From Citrobacter sp. Marseille-Q6884 (lineage in GTDB: Bacteria > Pseudomonadota > Gammaproteobacteria > Enterobacterales > Enterobacteriaceae), in contig NZ_CAMDRE010000001.1 of assembly GCF_945906775.1 (NCBI RefSeq), forward strand, positions 1,922,001 through 1,986,000: a stretch of DNA of 64,000 bases, in the 5' to 3' direction. The notes below the pieces were generated by a model. It searched no databases, had not been told where the DNA came from, and saw only the letters and a program-made list of their open reading frames with translations. The position numbers and the translations under genes are program-made. Positions 9,439 to 17,579 of this stretch are shown here, in pieces (position 1 is the first letter of the stretch; each line of letters opens with the position of its first letter).

Positions 9439-9458
9439 CAAAATTGTTAACAATTTTG
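9439..9458. promoter_or_regulatory. Perfect 20-bp palindrome in the lpd promoter region
   Basis: CAAAATTGTTAACAATTTTG is an exact dyad 59 bp upstream of the lpd start. It overlaps where the lpd promoter is expected. In E. coli this region is controlled by ArcA and other regulators; which protein binds this dyad is not shown by the sequence. Confidence 0.6.
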
Positions 9459-9488
9459 TAAAATACGGGCGGATAGAACGACCCGGTG

Positions 9489-9500
9489 GACGACGGGTAT
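9489..9500 (+). repeat. Possible residual end of an ERIC element in the lpd leader
   Basis: GACGACGGGTAT is identical to the terminal bases of ERIC elements, including the one inside folK in this window (34482-34493 on the opposite strand). From memory, the E. coli lpd leader carries a full ERIC at this point. Here only the end remains, directly after CCCGGTG, which would fit a deletion scar. Twelve bases could also match by chance or represent a pre-insertion sequence. Confidence 0.4.
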
Positions 9501-9516
9501 AAATTAAGAGGTCATG

Positions 9517-10941
9517 ATGAGCACTGAAATCAAAACTCAGGTCGTGGTACTTGGGGCAGGCCCGGCAGGTTACTCTGCAGCCTTCCGTTGCGCAGATTTA
9601 GGTCTGGAGACCGTCATCGTAGAACGTTACAGCACCCTTGGTGGTGTTTGTCTGAACGTCGGCTGTATCCCTTCTAAAGCACTGCTGCACGTAGCAAAAG
9701 TTATCGAAGAAGCCAAAGCACTGGCTGATCACGGTATTGTTTTTGGCGAGCCGAAAACCGATATCGACAAGATTCGTACCTGGAAAGAAAAAGTTATCAC
9801 TCAACTGACAGGCGGTCTGGCCGGTATGGCCAAAGGCCGTAAAGTGAAAGTGGTAAACGGTCTGGGTAAATTTACCGGGGCAAACACCCTGGAAGTTGAA
9901 GGTGAAAACGGCAAAACCGTTATTAACTTCGACAACGCTATCATCGCGGCGGGTTCCCGTCCGATCCAGCTGCCGTTCATTCCGCACGAAGATCCGCGCG
10001 TATGGGATTCTACCGATGCGCTGGAACTGAAATCCGTACCGAAGCGTATGCTGGTTATGGGTGGCGGTATCATCGGTCTGGAAATGGGTACGGTGTACCA
10101 TGCGCTGGGTTCAGAGATCGACGTGGTTGAAATGTTCGACCAGGTTATCCCGGCTGCCGATAAAGACGTAGTGAAAGTCTTCACCAAGCGTATCAGCAAG
10201 AAATTCAACCTGATGCTGGAAACCAAAGTGACTGCCGTTGAAGCGAAAGAAGACGGTATTTACGTTTCCATGGAAGGTAAAAAAGCGCCTGCTGAAGCAC
10301 AGCGTTATGACGCAGTGTTGGTCGCTATCGGTCGTGTACCGAACGGTAAAAACCTCGACGCAGGCAAAGCGGGCGTTGAAGTTGATGACCGTGGCTTCAT
10401 CCGCGTGGACAAACAGCTGCGTACTAACGTACCGCACATCTTTGCAATCGGCGATATCGTCGGTCAGCCAATGCTGGCACACAAAGGTGTTCACGAAGGT
10501 CACGTTGCCGCTGAAGTTATCGCCGGTAAGAAACACTACTTCGATCCGAAAGTTATCCCATCCATCGCATACACTGAACCAGAAGTTGCATGGGTTGGCC
10601 TGACTGAGAAAGAAGCGAAAGAAAAAGGCATCAGCTATGAAACCGCCACCTTCCCGTGGGCTGCTTCTGGCCGTGCTATCGCTTCCGACTGCGCAGACGG
10701 TATGACCAAACTGATTTTCGACAAAGAATCTCACCGTGTCATCGGTGGCGCGATTGTCGGTACCAACGGCGGCGAGCTGCTGGGCGAAATCGGTCTGGCG
10801 ATCGAAATGGGTTGTGACGCTGAAGACATCGCGCTGACCATCCACGCGCACCCGACTCTGCACGAGTCTGTGGGCCTGGCAGCAGAAGTGTTTGAAGGTA
10901 GCATTACCGACCTGCCGAACCCGAAAGCGAAGAAGAAATAA
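9517..10941 (+). CDS. lpd: Dihydrolipoamide dehydrogenase E3
   Basis: E3 (474 residues) is the FAD disulfide oxidoreductase that reoxidises lipoyl groups in the pyruvate and 2-oxoglutarate dehydrogenases and in the glycine cleavage system. The N-terminal FAD fold has GAGPAGYSA, the redox disulfide is GGVCLNVGCIPSK, the NAD-binding motif is GGGIIGLE, and the C-terminal catalytic base motif is HAHPTLHE. I chose the second of two adjacent ATGs (9517, MSTEIKTQ), which matches the E. coli protein and is better spaced from AGAGG. It has its own promoter region and terminator. Confidence 0.97.
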   Translation: MSTEIKTQVVVLGAGPAGYSAAFRCADLGLETVIVERYSTLGGVCLNVGCIPSKALLHVAKVIEEAKALADHGIVFGEPKTDIDKIRTWKEKVITQLTGGLAGMAKGRKVKVVNGLGKFTGANTLEVEGENGKTVINFDNAIIAAGSRPIQLPFIPHEDPRVWDSTDALELKSVPKRMLVMGGGIIGLEMGTVYHALGSEIDVVEMFDQVIPAADKDVVKVFTKRISKKFNLMLETKVTAVEAKEDGIYVSMEGKKAPAEAQRYDAVLVAIGRVPNGKNLDAGKAGVEVDDRGFIRVDKQLRTNVPHIFAIGDIVGQPMLAHKGVHEGHVAAEVIAGKKHYFDPKVIPSIAYTEPEVAWVGLTEKEAKEKGISYETATFPWAASGRAIASDCADGMTKLIFDKESHRVIGGAIVGTNGGELLGEIGLAIEMGCDAEDIALTIHAHPTLHESVGLAAEVFEGSITDLPNPKAKKK

Positions 10942-10957
10942 TCTTCTTACTTTTGTG

Positions 10958-10985
10958 AAAACGCCTCTTCGGAGGCGTTTTTTTT
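10958..10985 (+). terminator. Rho-independent terminator after lpd
   Basis: AAAACGCCTC and GAGGCGTTTT pair around a TTCG tetraloop and run into eight T residues. The A tract on the other side may also serve the convergent DUF2950 gene. Confidence 0.93.
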
Positions 10986-11002
10986 GCGTGTCGTTATCTG
11001 TC

Positions 11003-11797
11003 CTACGGGGCTACTGGTTGCCAGGTTTTATCCGGGTGATATGCAGTTAACGCTTCTGCTTTTTGCTGTGATTCCGCACCGAGATCCGCCTGATAGACCT
11101 TGTCATCGCCGTTAATCATAAAACTCATCACCCCAGTGTGATCGTAGCTAACAGGCCAGGCCACCATCGCAAAGCCGCTGGTTTTGTCGGGAAGGATGCG
11201 GAAATGATAGCCGTGATACCCCGTGCCAGGTTCCTGCGGGCTGAAGGCCGGGCCAAGCGGACTTGGCGCTTCGCCGGGTGAAACCGGCCAGTACAGGCCA
11301 TCTTTTTTCCCTTCAGAACTGACAATCTTTTGCGCGTATTTCTGGTTCATCGCGAAATAGCTCTGCTGAGCATCCACATAGGCGTGTAATGCCTCGATGG
11401 CCGCGAGCTCGTTGCGCCCGATCTCACGGGTCAGGATTTCATCAGCTGCCTGCTTAATGTCAAATTGCCAGCCGGACGCGGTTTTGATCACCGGGATTGG
11501 CAACTGCCAGTCGCTGTCCCCGACAACAAGGTGCGCCATATTGCCGTTGACGACAGTGTTATGGCGGACCTTCCAGTCGCGCAGGAAGCGATCAACCGCA
11601 TCAGGATCGACGCCTTCTGGCGGCAGAAAATCACGCCAGTTTTCCCCGAGCAGGGTGTTCATCGCACTTTCATTTTGTTCACTGATAGCGCTTGCCAGCG
11701 CATCGGTGGCTTGATCGGGGGTGCTGAAGGATTGCTGTGCCATCGCGGTGGCCGAAACCATGAACAACACCATTCCACTGAGTAGTTTATTTTTCAT
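11003..11797 (-). CDS. Exported DUF2950 family protein
   Basis: This 264-residue protein has a clear signal peptide, MKNKLLSGMVLFMVSATAMA, followed by the DUF2950 region to the C-terminus (GTGYHGYHFRILPD near the middle). Function is unknown. The start at 11797 is supported by AAGGGAACC directly upstream; that ribosome site includes the TAA stop of the preceding DUF3300 gene. The two genes are only 10 bp apart and surely form one transcript. I believe Salmonella carries the same pair here, whereas E. coli K-12 keeps only the DUF3300 relative yacH. Confidence 0.85.
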   Translation of the reverse strand: MKNKLLSGMVLFMVSATAMAQQSFSTPDQATDALASAISEQNESAMNTLLGENWRDFLPPEGVDPDAVDRFLRDWKVRHNTVVNGNMAHLVVGDSDWQLPIPVIKTASGWQFDIKQAADEILTREIGRNELAAIEALHAYVDAQQSYFAMNQKYAQKIVSSEGKKDGLYWPVSPGEAPSPLGPAFSPQEPGTGYHGYHFRILPDKTSGFAMVAWPVSYDHTGVMSFMINGDDKVYQADLGAESQQKAEALTAYHPDKTWQPVAP

Positions 11798-11807
11798 GTC
11801 GGTTCCC

Positions 11808-13430
11808 TTAACGATGACGTAATTCACGGTGTTCAGCACGGCCGCCAGATGGCTGACGTGATGGCTGGTTGCGAGCTATCTGTCGGCTCTGGGCTCCTCG
11901 CTGCTGTTGCGACTGCCAACTGCCTGAACGGCTGTCGTTACCACTCAGCGCATTGGCGCGCGGCTGACTGGTTCGCTGTTGAATGTTGCGCTGTTGGACA
12001 TTGCGTTGCTGCGTGGGTTGCGAAACCCGTTTCTCCTGTCGCTGGGTAGCGACCTGGCGATTCTCTCGTTGCTGAGTGTTAGCCCGTTTTGCCGTTTGCG
12101 GTTTGGTATCGTAACCGCGGTAGTTGTTACGCTGGGAAATTTGCTTCAACTGTTGATTCGATGCCTGACGTTGGGCGTCTTTCGTTCCCGTACGTGCCGT
12201 CTGCGGGAATGTTTTCCCCGTCGATTTCTCCATTTGGTTCATGGCTGCCTGACGCTGGCTATCACGGTTGACCGGTCTTTGTTGCTGGGTTGAACTTAAT
12301 CCCGTCGCCGTATTCGTGGAGTGGAAGCGATTGTTGAGCTGGTTATTGGGGTACGGCACACCCTCACGGTAGGCCGGGTTATGCTGCCAGGTACGGTTGG
12401 CGTCCGTCAGGCGTTGCCCGCTGATTTTATTGAAGTTATCAACGTTGATATTGATGTTGTTATCACCGTTGCGGTTATAACCGCCATGGTTATCCCAGTC
12501 ATCATTATGATGGTGGTCCCAGTCGTCGTCATCATCATCCCAGTCGATGTTACTGAAGATGGCATACGTTGTGGCGACACCCAGGCTGAAGCCTAAACCG
12601 TTCACGAAGCTGCTACCAAACTGCTCGCCAGGGGTAGGGGGCAGATAGGTTGGCGGATAGGCGGTGTTGGGCCAGGTACCGTACACCGTATTCGGGTTAT
12701 AGGTGGGGACGTACACCACCTGCGGATCGGCGGATTCAATCTTGATAACTGTTGGACTTGTTGTGGCGGTTGTAGCGGTCGTAGTGGTGGAACTTGTCGT
12801 CGAGCCGCTGGTAACGGTTTTAGCCGGCGCCGCTTTTGCCACGGTGGTGACGGTCTGTTGCGGTGTTGATTGCAACGCTCCGGTTTGCTGCGCCAGTACA
12901 CGCAGGCGTTGAACGGAATCCATAACGTCTTTCGGTTGTGCGAGGAAAGCATCACCCAGGCTTTGTACCCACGGCGGGTTCTCCCCCATCAGCGACATCA
13001 ACTGAGGAAAGGCAACCAGTGATTTCACGCTGGGATCCCAGGGTTGGCTGGCAACGGCCTGAATAGCGGGATCACCCTGCATTTTGGGATTGTCTTTTGA
13101 CCACTGCGCGGCCTGAATGACGTTGGCCGGGTAGGTCGATGCCATCAAAATTTGCGACAACAGCGAGTCCGGGTAGAGCGCGATAGGCGCAACCCACTGA
13201 TCGATTTGTGCTGCCGTGTACGTTGGCGCAGGTGCAGGTGCAGGCGCCGGTTGGTCGGCCGGTGCTGGGGCTGCTACGGGAGCGGGCGCCGGTGTTGACG
13301 GTTGTTGTGCGATGGGGGCCGGAGCGGCAGGCTCCGTTGCGCGAATTTTAACGAACATCACGCCAGAGGCGGCAAACAGCCCGGCACTGCACAAAAGGAC
13401 AAGCAGATGTGGCTTAAAGGGCAACTTCAT
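11808..13430 (-). CDS. yacH: Membrane-anchored or exported DUF3300 protein (YacH-like)
   Basis: This is a 540-residue protein with an N-terminal hydrophobic segment (residues about 5-25) and a long Ala/Pro linker. The conserved DUF3300 domain follows (about residues 70-170, containing IALYPDSLLSQILMASTYP). After that come a Thr/Ser-rich stretch, an acidic Asp/His cluster around residues 300-320, and a Gln/Arg/Asn-rich, probably disordered tail. I took the ATG at 13430, with GGAG 7 bases upstream. Function is unknown. It lies upstream of, and is cotranscribed with, the DUF2950 gene. The E. coli relative is yacH at the same locus. Confidence 0.8.
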   Translation of the reverse strand: MKLPFKPHLLVLLCSAGLFAASGVMFVKIRATEPAAPAPIAQQPSTPAPAPVAAPAPADQPAPAPAPAPTYTAAQIDQWVAPIALYPDSLLSQILMASTYPANVIQAAQWSKDNPKMQGDPAIQAVASQPWDPSVKSLVAFPQLMSLMGENPPWVQSLGDAFLAQPKDVMDSVQRLRVLAQQTGALQSTPQQTVTTVAKAAPAKTVTSGSTTSSTTTTATTATTSPTVIKIESADPQVVYVPTYNPNTVYGTWPNTAYPPTYLPPTPGEQFGSSFVNGLGFSLGVATTYAIFSNIDWDDDDDDWDHHHNDDWDNHGGYNRNGDNNININVDNFNKISGQRLTDANRTWQHNPAYREGVPYPNNQLNNRFHSTNTATGLSSTQQQRPVNRDSQRQAAMNQMEKSTGKTFPQTARTGTKDAQRQASNQQLKQISQRNNYRGYDTKPQTAKRANTQQRENRQVATQRQEKRVSQPTQQRNVQQRNIQQRTSQPRANALSGNDSRSGSWQSQQQRGAQSRQIARNQPSRQPSGGRAEHRELRHR

Positions 13431-13863
13431 AAAATGACTCCAACGAGACAAGCGCTGTGCCGTGAGGCGTTTCTGTTGCCGCGAGTATTATTCACCCGTG
13501 TTTGACAGTTTTGACTTTTATTGGGGATTCACCCGCCAGGTCTGGGAAAAGAGTGTGAACATTTATTACACAATTATATCTGATGGCTGAAAAGCCGCTG
13601 GAATATTCAGAGTGTCGCGCTTGCACATCGGGGCGGTATCGCGGTTTTTTGCGCGCGAATTTTGCGCTTTCTTGCCGCTATACCATTCTTAACGATTCAG
13701 CCAATTTTTTATGTTACTTTTTTGTAAACAGATTAACACGTAAAGAAATTCCTGTTATTGTGCCTTATGCGGTACCGGGCATTTACCCTACAAACTGCTG
13801 TCTCACAGGAGCGTGAAGAGAATCGCCTACCGCATATGACAATGAGAGCGAGGAGATACCGTC
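13431..13863. other. Intergenic region upstream of acnB
   Basis: This 433-bp spacer lies between divergent genes. It should hold the acnB promoters on the right and the DUF3300 gene promoter on the left. AT-rich promoter-like sequence lies around 13690-13760, including GTAAACAGATTAACACG, which resembles ArcA-type half sites. GAGGAG at 13850-13855 is the acnB ribosome site. No convincing gene is seen. Confidence 0.55.
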
Positions 13864-16461
13864 GTGCTAGAAGAATACCGTAAGCACGTAGCTGAGCGTG
13901 CCGCCCTTGGGATTGTGCCAAAACCTTTAGACGCAACCCAAATGGCCGCACTTGTCGAGCTGCTGAAGACCCCGCCTGTGGGCGAAGAAGAATTCCTGTT
14001 AGACCTGTTGATCAACCGCGTTCCTCCTGGCGTAGATGAAGCCGCTTATGTCAAAGCCGGTTTTCTTGCCGCCGTCGCGAAAGGCGACACAACCTCCCCG
14101 CTGGTGACGCCAGAAAAAGCCATTGAACTGCTGGGTACCATGCAGGGTGGTTACAACATTCATCCGCTGATTGACGCGCTGGACGATGCGAAACTGGCGC
14201 CGATTGCTGCCAAAGCGCTCTCTTCAACGCTGCTGATGTTTGATAACTTCTACGACGTAGAAGAGAAAGCCAAAGCTGGCAACGAATATGCGAAGCAGGT
14301 GATGCAGTCCTGGGCCGATGCCGAATGGTTCCTGAGCCGTCCTGCGCTTGCTGAAAAAATTACCGTGACCGTCTTCAAAGTGACGGGCGAAACGAATACC
14401 GATGATCTGTCTCCGGCACCGGACGCATGGTCTCGCCCGGATATCCCGCTGCATGCGCTGGCGATGTTGAAAAACGCCCGTGAAGGTATTGAGCCGGATC
14501 AGCCGGGTGCGGTGGGTCCGATCAAACAGATCGAGCGGCTTTCGCAAAAAGGTTACCCGCTGGCTTACGTGGGTGACGTTGTGGGTACCGGTTCTTCCCG
14601 TAAATCCGCAACGAACTCCGTCCTGTGGTTCATGGGCGATGATATTCCTCATGTGCCAAACAAGCGCGGCGGCGGCCTGTGTCTGGGTGGCAAAATTGCG
14701 CCTATCTTCTTCAACACCATGGAAGATGCGGGCGCTCTGCCAATTGAAGTGGACGTAACCAACCTGAATATGGGCGACGTGATTGACGTTTACCCGTTCA
14801 AAGGCGAAGTGCGCAACCACGAAACCGGTGAACTGCTGGCAAGCTTTGAGCTGAAAACCGATGTATTGATCGACGAAGTGCGTGCCGGTGGCCGTATTCC
14901 GCTGATTATCGGTCGTGGCCTGACCACCAAAGCGCGTGAAGCGCTGGGCCTGCCGCACAGTGACGTATTCCGCCAGGCGAAAGACGTGGCGGAAAGCAAC
15001 CGTGGCTTCTCGCTTGCGCAGAAAATGGTTGGCCGCGCGTGTGGCGTGAAAGGCATTCGTCCGGGGGCGTATTGCGAACCGAAGATGACTTCCGTTGGTT
15101 CTCAGGATACCACCGGTCCGATGACCCGTGATGAGCTGAAAGACCTGGCGTGCCTGGGCTTCTCGGCTGACCTGGTGATGCAGTCATTCTGCCATACCGC
15201 TGCTTATCCGAAGCCGGTGGACGTGACCACACACCACACGCTGCCAGACTTTATTATGAACCGTGGCGGCGTATCGCTGCGTCCGGGCGATGGCGTTATC
15301 CACTCCTGGCTGAACCGCATGCTGCTGCCTGATACCGTTGGTACAGGTGGTGACTCCCATACCCGTTTCCCAATCGGTATCTCTTTCCCGGCTGGGTCTG
15401 GTCTGGTGGCGTTTGCGGCCGCAACCGGCGTGATGCCGCTGGATATGCCGGAATCCGTTCTGGTACGTTTCAAAGGTAAAATGCAACCGGGCATCACCCT
15501 GCGCGACCTGGTGCACGCGATCCCGCTGTACGCCATCAAACAGGGTCTGCTGACCGTTGAGAAGAAAGGCAAGAAGAACATCTTCTCTGGCCGTATCCTG
15601 GAAATCGAAGGTCTGCCGGATCTGAAAGTCGAGCAGGCGTTCGAACTGACCGATGCTTCTGCTGAACGTTCTGCTGCCGGTTGTACGATCAAGCTGAACA
15701 AAGAGCCAATCGTTGAATACCTGAGCTCTAACATTGTTCTGCTGAAGTGGATGATCGCGGAAGGGTACGGCGATCGTCGTACGCTGGAACGTCGTATTCA
15801 GGGCATGGAAAAATGGCTGGCTGACCCGCAACTGCTGGAAGCCGATGCTGACGCAGAATACGCGGCAGTGATCGACATCGATCTGGCGGAGATCAAAGAG
15901 CCTATTCTGTGTGCGCCGAACGATCCTGACGATGCACGTCTGCTGTCTGACGTTCAGGGTGAGAAGATTGACGAAGTATTCATCGGTTCCTGCATGACCA
16001 ACATCGGTCACTTCCGTGCTGCGGGTAAACTGCTGGATGCGCACAAAGGCCAACTGCCGACCCGTCTGTGGGTGGCGCCGCCAACCCGTATGGATGCCGC
16101 GCAACTGACTGAAGAGGGCTATTATAGCGTCTTTGGTAAGAGCGGTGCGCGTATCGAGATCCCGGGCTGTTCACTGTGCATGGGTAACCAGGCGCGTGTG
16201 GCTGACGGTGCGACGGTCGTTTCTACTTCTACCCGTAACTTCCCGAACCGTTTAGGTACGGGCGCTAACGTCTACCTGGCTTCTGCGGAGCTGGCGGCGG
16301 TTGCGGCGCTTATCGGTAAGTTACCGACGGCAGAAGAGTATCAGACCTATGTGGCGCAGGTGGATAAAACGGCTGTGGATACTTACCGCTATCTGAACTT
16401 TGACCAGCTTTCTCAGTACACCGAAAAAGCGGATAGCGTGATTTTCCAGACCGCAGTGTAA
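13864..16461 (+). CDS. acnB: Bifunctional aconitate hydratase B / 2-methylisocitrate dehydratase
   Basis: AcnB (865 residues) is the main TCA-cycle aconitase; as apo-protein it also binds mRNA. The start is GTG at 13864 behind GAGGAG, giving an N-terminus MLEEYRKHVAERA identical to E. coli. The HEAT-like domain comes first, then the swivelling domain, then domains 1-3. Iron-sulfur ligand cysteines are seen in GSCMTNIGHF (near 710) and in CSLCMGNQA (near 769-772). A hairpin terminator follows at 16492. Confidence 0.98.
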   Translation: MLEEYRKHVAERAALGIVPKPLDATQMAALVELLKTPPVGEEEFLLDLLINRVPPGVDEAAYVKAGFLAAVAKGDTTSPLVTPEKAIELLGTMQGGYNIHPLIDALDDAKLAPIAAKALSSTLLMFDNFYDVEEKAKAGNEYAKQVMQSWADAEWFLSRPALAEKITVTVFKVTGETNTDDLSPAPDAWSRPDIPLHALAMLKNAREGIEPDQPGAVGPIKQIERLSQKGYPLAYVGDVVGTGSSRKSATNSVLWFMGDDIPHVPNKRGGGLCLGGKIAPIFFNTMEDAGALPIEVDVTNLNMGDVIDVYPFKGEVRNHETGELLASFELKTDVLIDEVRAGGRIPLIIGRGLTTKAREALGLPHSDVFRQAKDVAESNRGFSLAQKMVGRACGVKGIRPGAYCEPKMTSVGSQDTTGPMTRDELKDLACLGFSADLVMQSFCHTAAYPKPVDVTTHHTLPDFIMNRGGVSLRPGDGVIHSWLNRMLLPDTVGTGGDSHTRFPIGISFPAGSGLVAFAAATGVMPLDMPESVLVRFKGKMQPGITLRDLVHAIPLYAIKQGLLTVEKKGKKNIFSGRILEIEGLPDLKVEQAFELTDASAERSAAGCTIKLNKEPIVEYLSSNIVLLKWMIAEGYGDRRTLERRIQGMEKWLADPQLLEADADAEYAAVIDIDLAEIKEPILCAPNDPDDARLLSDVQGEKIDEVFIGSCMTNIGHFRAAGKLLDAHKGQLPTRLWVAPPTRMDAAQLTEEGYYSVFGKSGARIEIPGCSLCMGNQARVADGATVVSTSTRNFPNRLGTGANVYLASAELAAVAALIGKLPTAEEYQTYVAQVDKTAVDTYRYLNFDQLSQYTEKADSVIFQTAV

Positions 16462-16491
16462 TGCACTAACCGTTTTGCCTAAAAACGCATC

Positions 16492-16529
16492 AATGCCCGA
16501 GGAAGCTGACTTCTCCGGGCATTTTTATT
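16492..16529 (+). terminator. Terminator after acnB
   Basis: AATGCCCG and CGGGCATT form the outer stem, GAAG and CTTC the inner stem around CTGA, with a two-base internal loop. A TTTTTATTT tract follows. Confidence 0.82.
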
Positions 16530-16635
16530 TCCATTCCTTATACCCGTCCCGCTTTTTTTCTGCCGCACTGCTGCGATAATTACAGCAAGGCGCAATGCGG
16601 TATTGGCGCATTGCCGGGAGCAGAGGAAGACGATT

Positions 16636-16998
16636 ATGGATTACGAATTTCTGCGCGATATTACCGGAGTGGTAAAAGTGCGTATGTCCATGGGCCACGA
16701 GGTGGTGGGGCACTGGTTTAATGAAGAAGTGAAAGAGAACCTGGCCTTGCTGGATGAAGTGGAACAGGCAGCGCGTGCGGTAAAGGGTAGTGAACGCTCC
16801 TGGCAGCGGGCAGGACACGAGTACACGCTCTGGCTGGACGGTGAAGAAGTTATGGTACGTGCCAACCAGCTTGAATTCACGGGCGATGAAATGGAAGAAG
16901 GCATGAATTATTACGATGAAGAGAGTTTGTCGCTGTGCGGCGTAGAGGACTTTCTTCAGGTGGTCGCGGCCTACCGCGAATTTGTACAACAGGGTTAA
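16636..16998 (+). CDS. yacL: UPF0231 family protein YacL
   Basis: YacL is a small acidic protein (120 residues) of unknown function, conserved in enterobacteria next to acnB. The sequence MDYEFLRDITGVVKVRMSMG is nearly identical to E. coli. The start at 16636 matches that homologue; a longer in-frame extension to 16603 lacks support. No signal peptide or membrane segment is visible, so it should be cytoplasmic. Confidence 0.92.
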   Translation: MDYEFLRDITGVVKVRMSMGHEVVGHWFNEEVKENLALLDEVEQAARAVKGSERSWQRAGHEYTLWLDGEEVMVRANQLEFTGDEMEEGMNYYDEESLSLCGVEDFLQVVAAYREFVQQG

Positions 16999-17005
16999 GC
17001 AATCT

Positions 17006-17070
17006 TATCCGATCTACGCAAGTGAAGGTTACCCGTAGGTCGGATAAGGCACTGAGCCGCCATCCGGCGC
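17006..17070. repeat. REP-type palindromic unit between yacL and yacC
   Basis: CTTATCCGATCTACG and CGTAGGTCGGATAAG form an inverted pair. A typical REP core, GGTCGGATAAGGC..GCCGCCATCCGGCGC, overlaps its right part. The unit lies between convergent genes at the exact place where speD-speE stand in E. coli and Salmonella. Confidence 0.8.
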
Positions 17071-17078
17071 ATCGATGA

Positions 17079-17426
17079 TTATTTGACGTAAGCCAGCAGA
17101 CTTAGCGAGTCGCGCGCCAGCGCTTTGCATTTTTTCGCGACCGGAATACCAATGCCGCTCAAATCGCGATAGCTGTCTTCACCGAGTGATTTCATATCGA
17201 AGGTGTCGTAATTACTGAGGTCCCACTGGTTCTGTTGAGCAAAAAAGACCAGTGCGCGACGGATCTGCCCGTTGGGCAAATTCTGGTATCCGCAATCATT
17301 TTTCAGAAAGACAAAAACTGCCGTTAAATCGGCCATATCTTCGGCTTCGGACTCGCTAAGCGCGTAGCTGTTTGCGCATACGGCCATCAGGCTGCCGAAT
17401 AACACTGTTCTGAAAAACGTCTTCAT
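17079..17426 (-). CDS. yacC: Small exported protein YacC (T2SS pilotin-like family)
   Basis: This 115-residue protein has a signal peptide (MKTFFRTVLFGSLMAVCANSYA) and a helical mature part with two cysteines. That pattern fits the YacC/PulS-OutS pilotin-like family. The start at 17426 matches the E. coli protein; the open frame runs upstream without support. In E. coli yacC heads a transcript followed by speE and speD; here nothing but a REP follows. It is divergent from cueO. Confidence 0.9.
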   Translation of the reverse strand: MKTFFRTVLFGSLMAVCANSYALSESEAEDMADLTAVFVFLKNDCGYQNLPNGQIRRALVFFAQQNQWDLSNYDTFDMKSLGEDSYRDLSGIGIPVAKKCKALARDSLSLLAYVK

Positions 17427-17505
17427 TGTTTCTACCACTACATTACGGAAATTAAACGTTAGCACACTGTGAGCGAAGCGACGACCTTTATTATTTGTCG
17501 TTGAC

Positions 17506-17536
17506 TTGACCTTCCTGTAAGGGGAGGGCTTATGCT
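17506..17536 (+). promoter_or_regulatory. CueR-type copper promoter of cueO
   Basis: A -35 TTGACC (17506-17511) and a -10 TATGCT (17531-17536) are separated by 19 bp, the over-long spacer typical of MerR-family activated promoters. The spacer contains the dyad CCTTCC-N5-GGGGAGGG. This matches the known CueR site of cueO and predicts Cu(I)-induced expression. Confidence 0.88.
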
Positions 17537-17579
17537 TAAAAGATCGCCTGCTTAAGCTGCTGAATATAAGGAAATGATT

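Noticed and set aside
15184..16104. A 306-codon open frame antisense to acnB
   Set aside because: Same codon-bias effect opposite a highly expressed gene; no homology or start signal.
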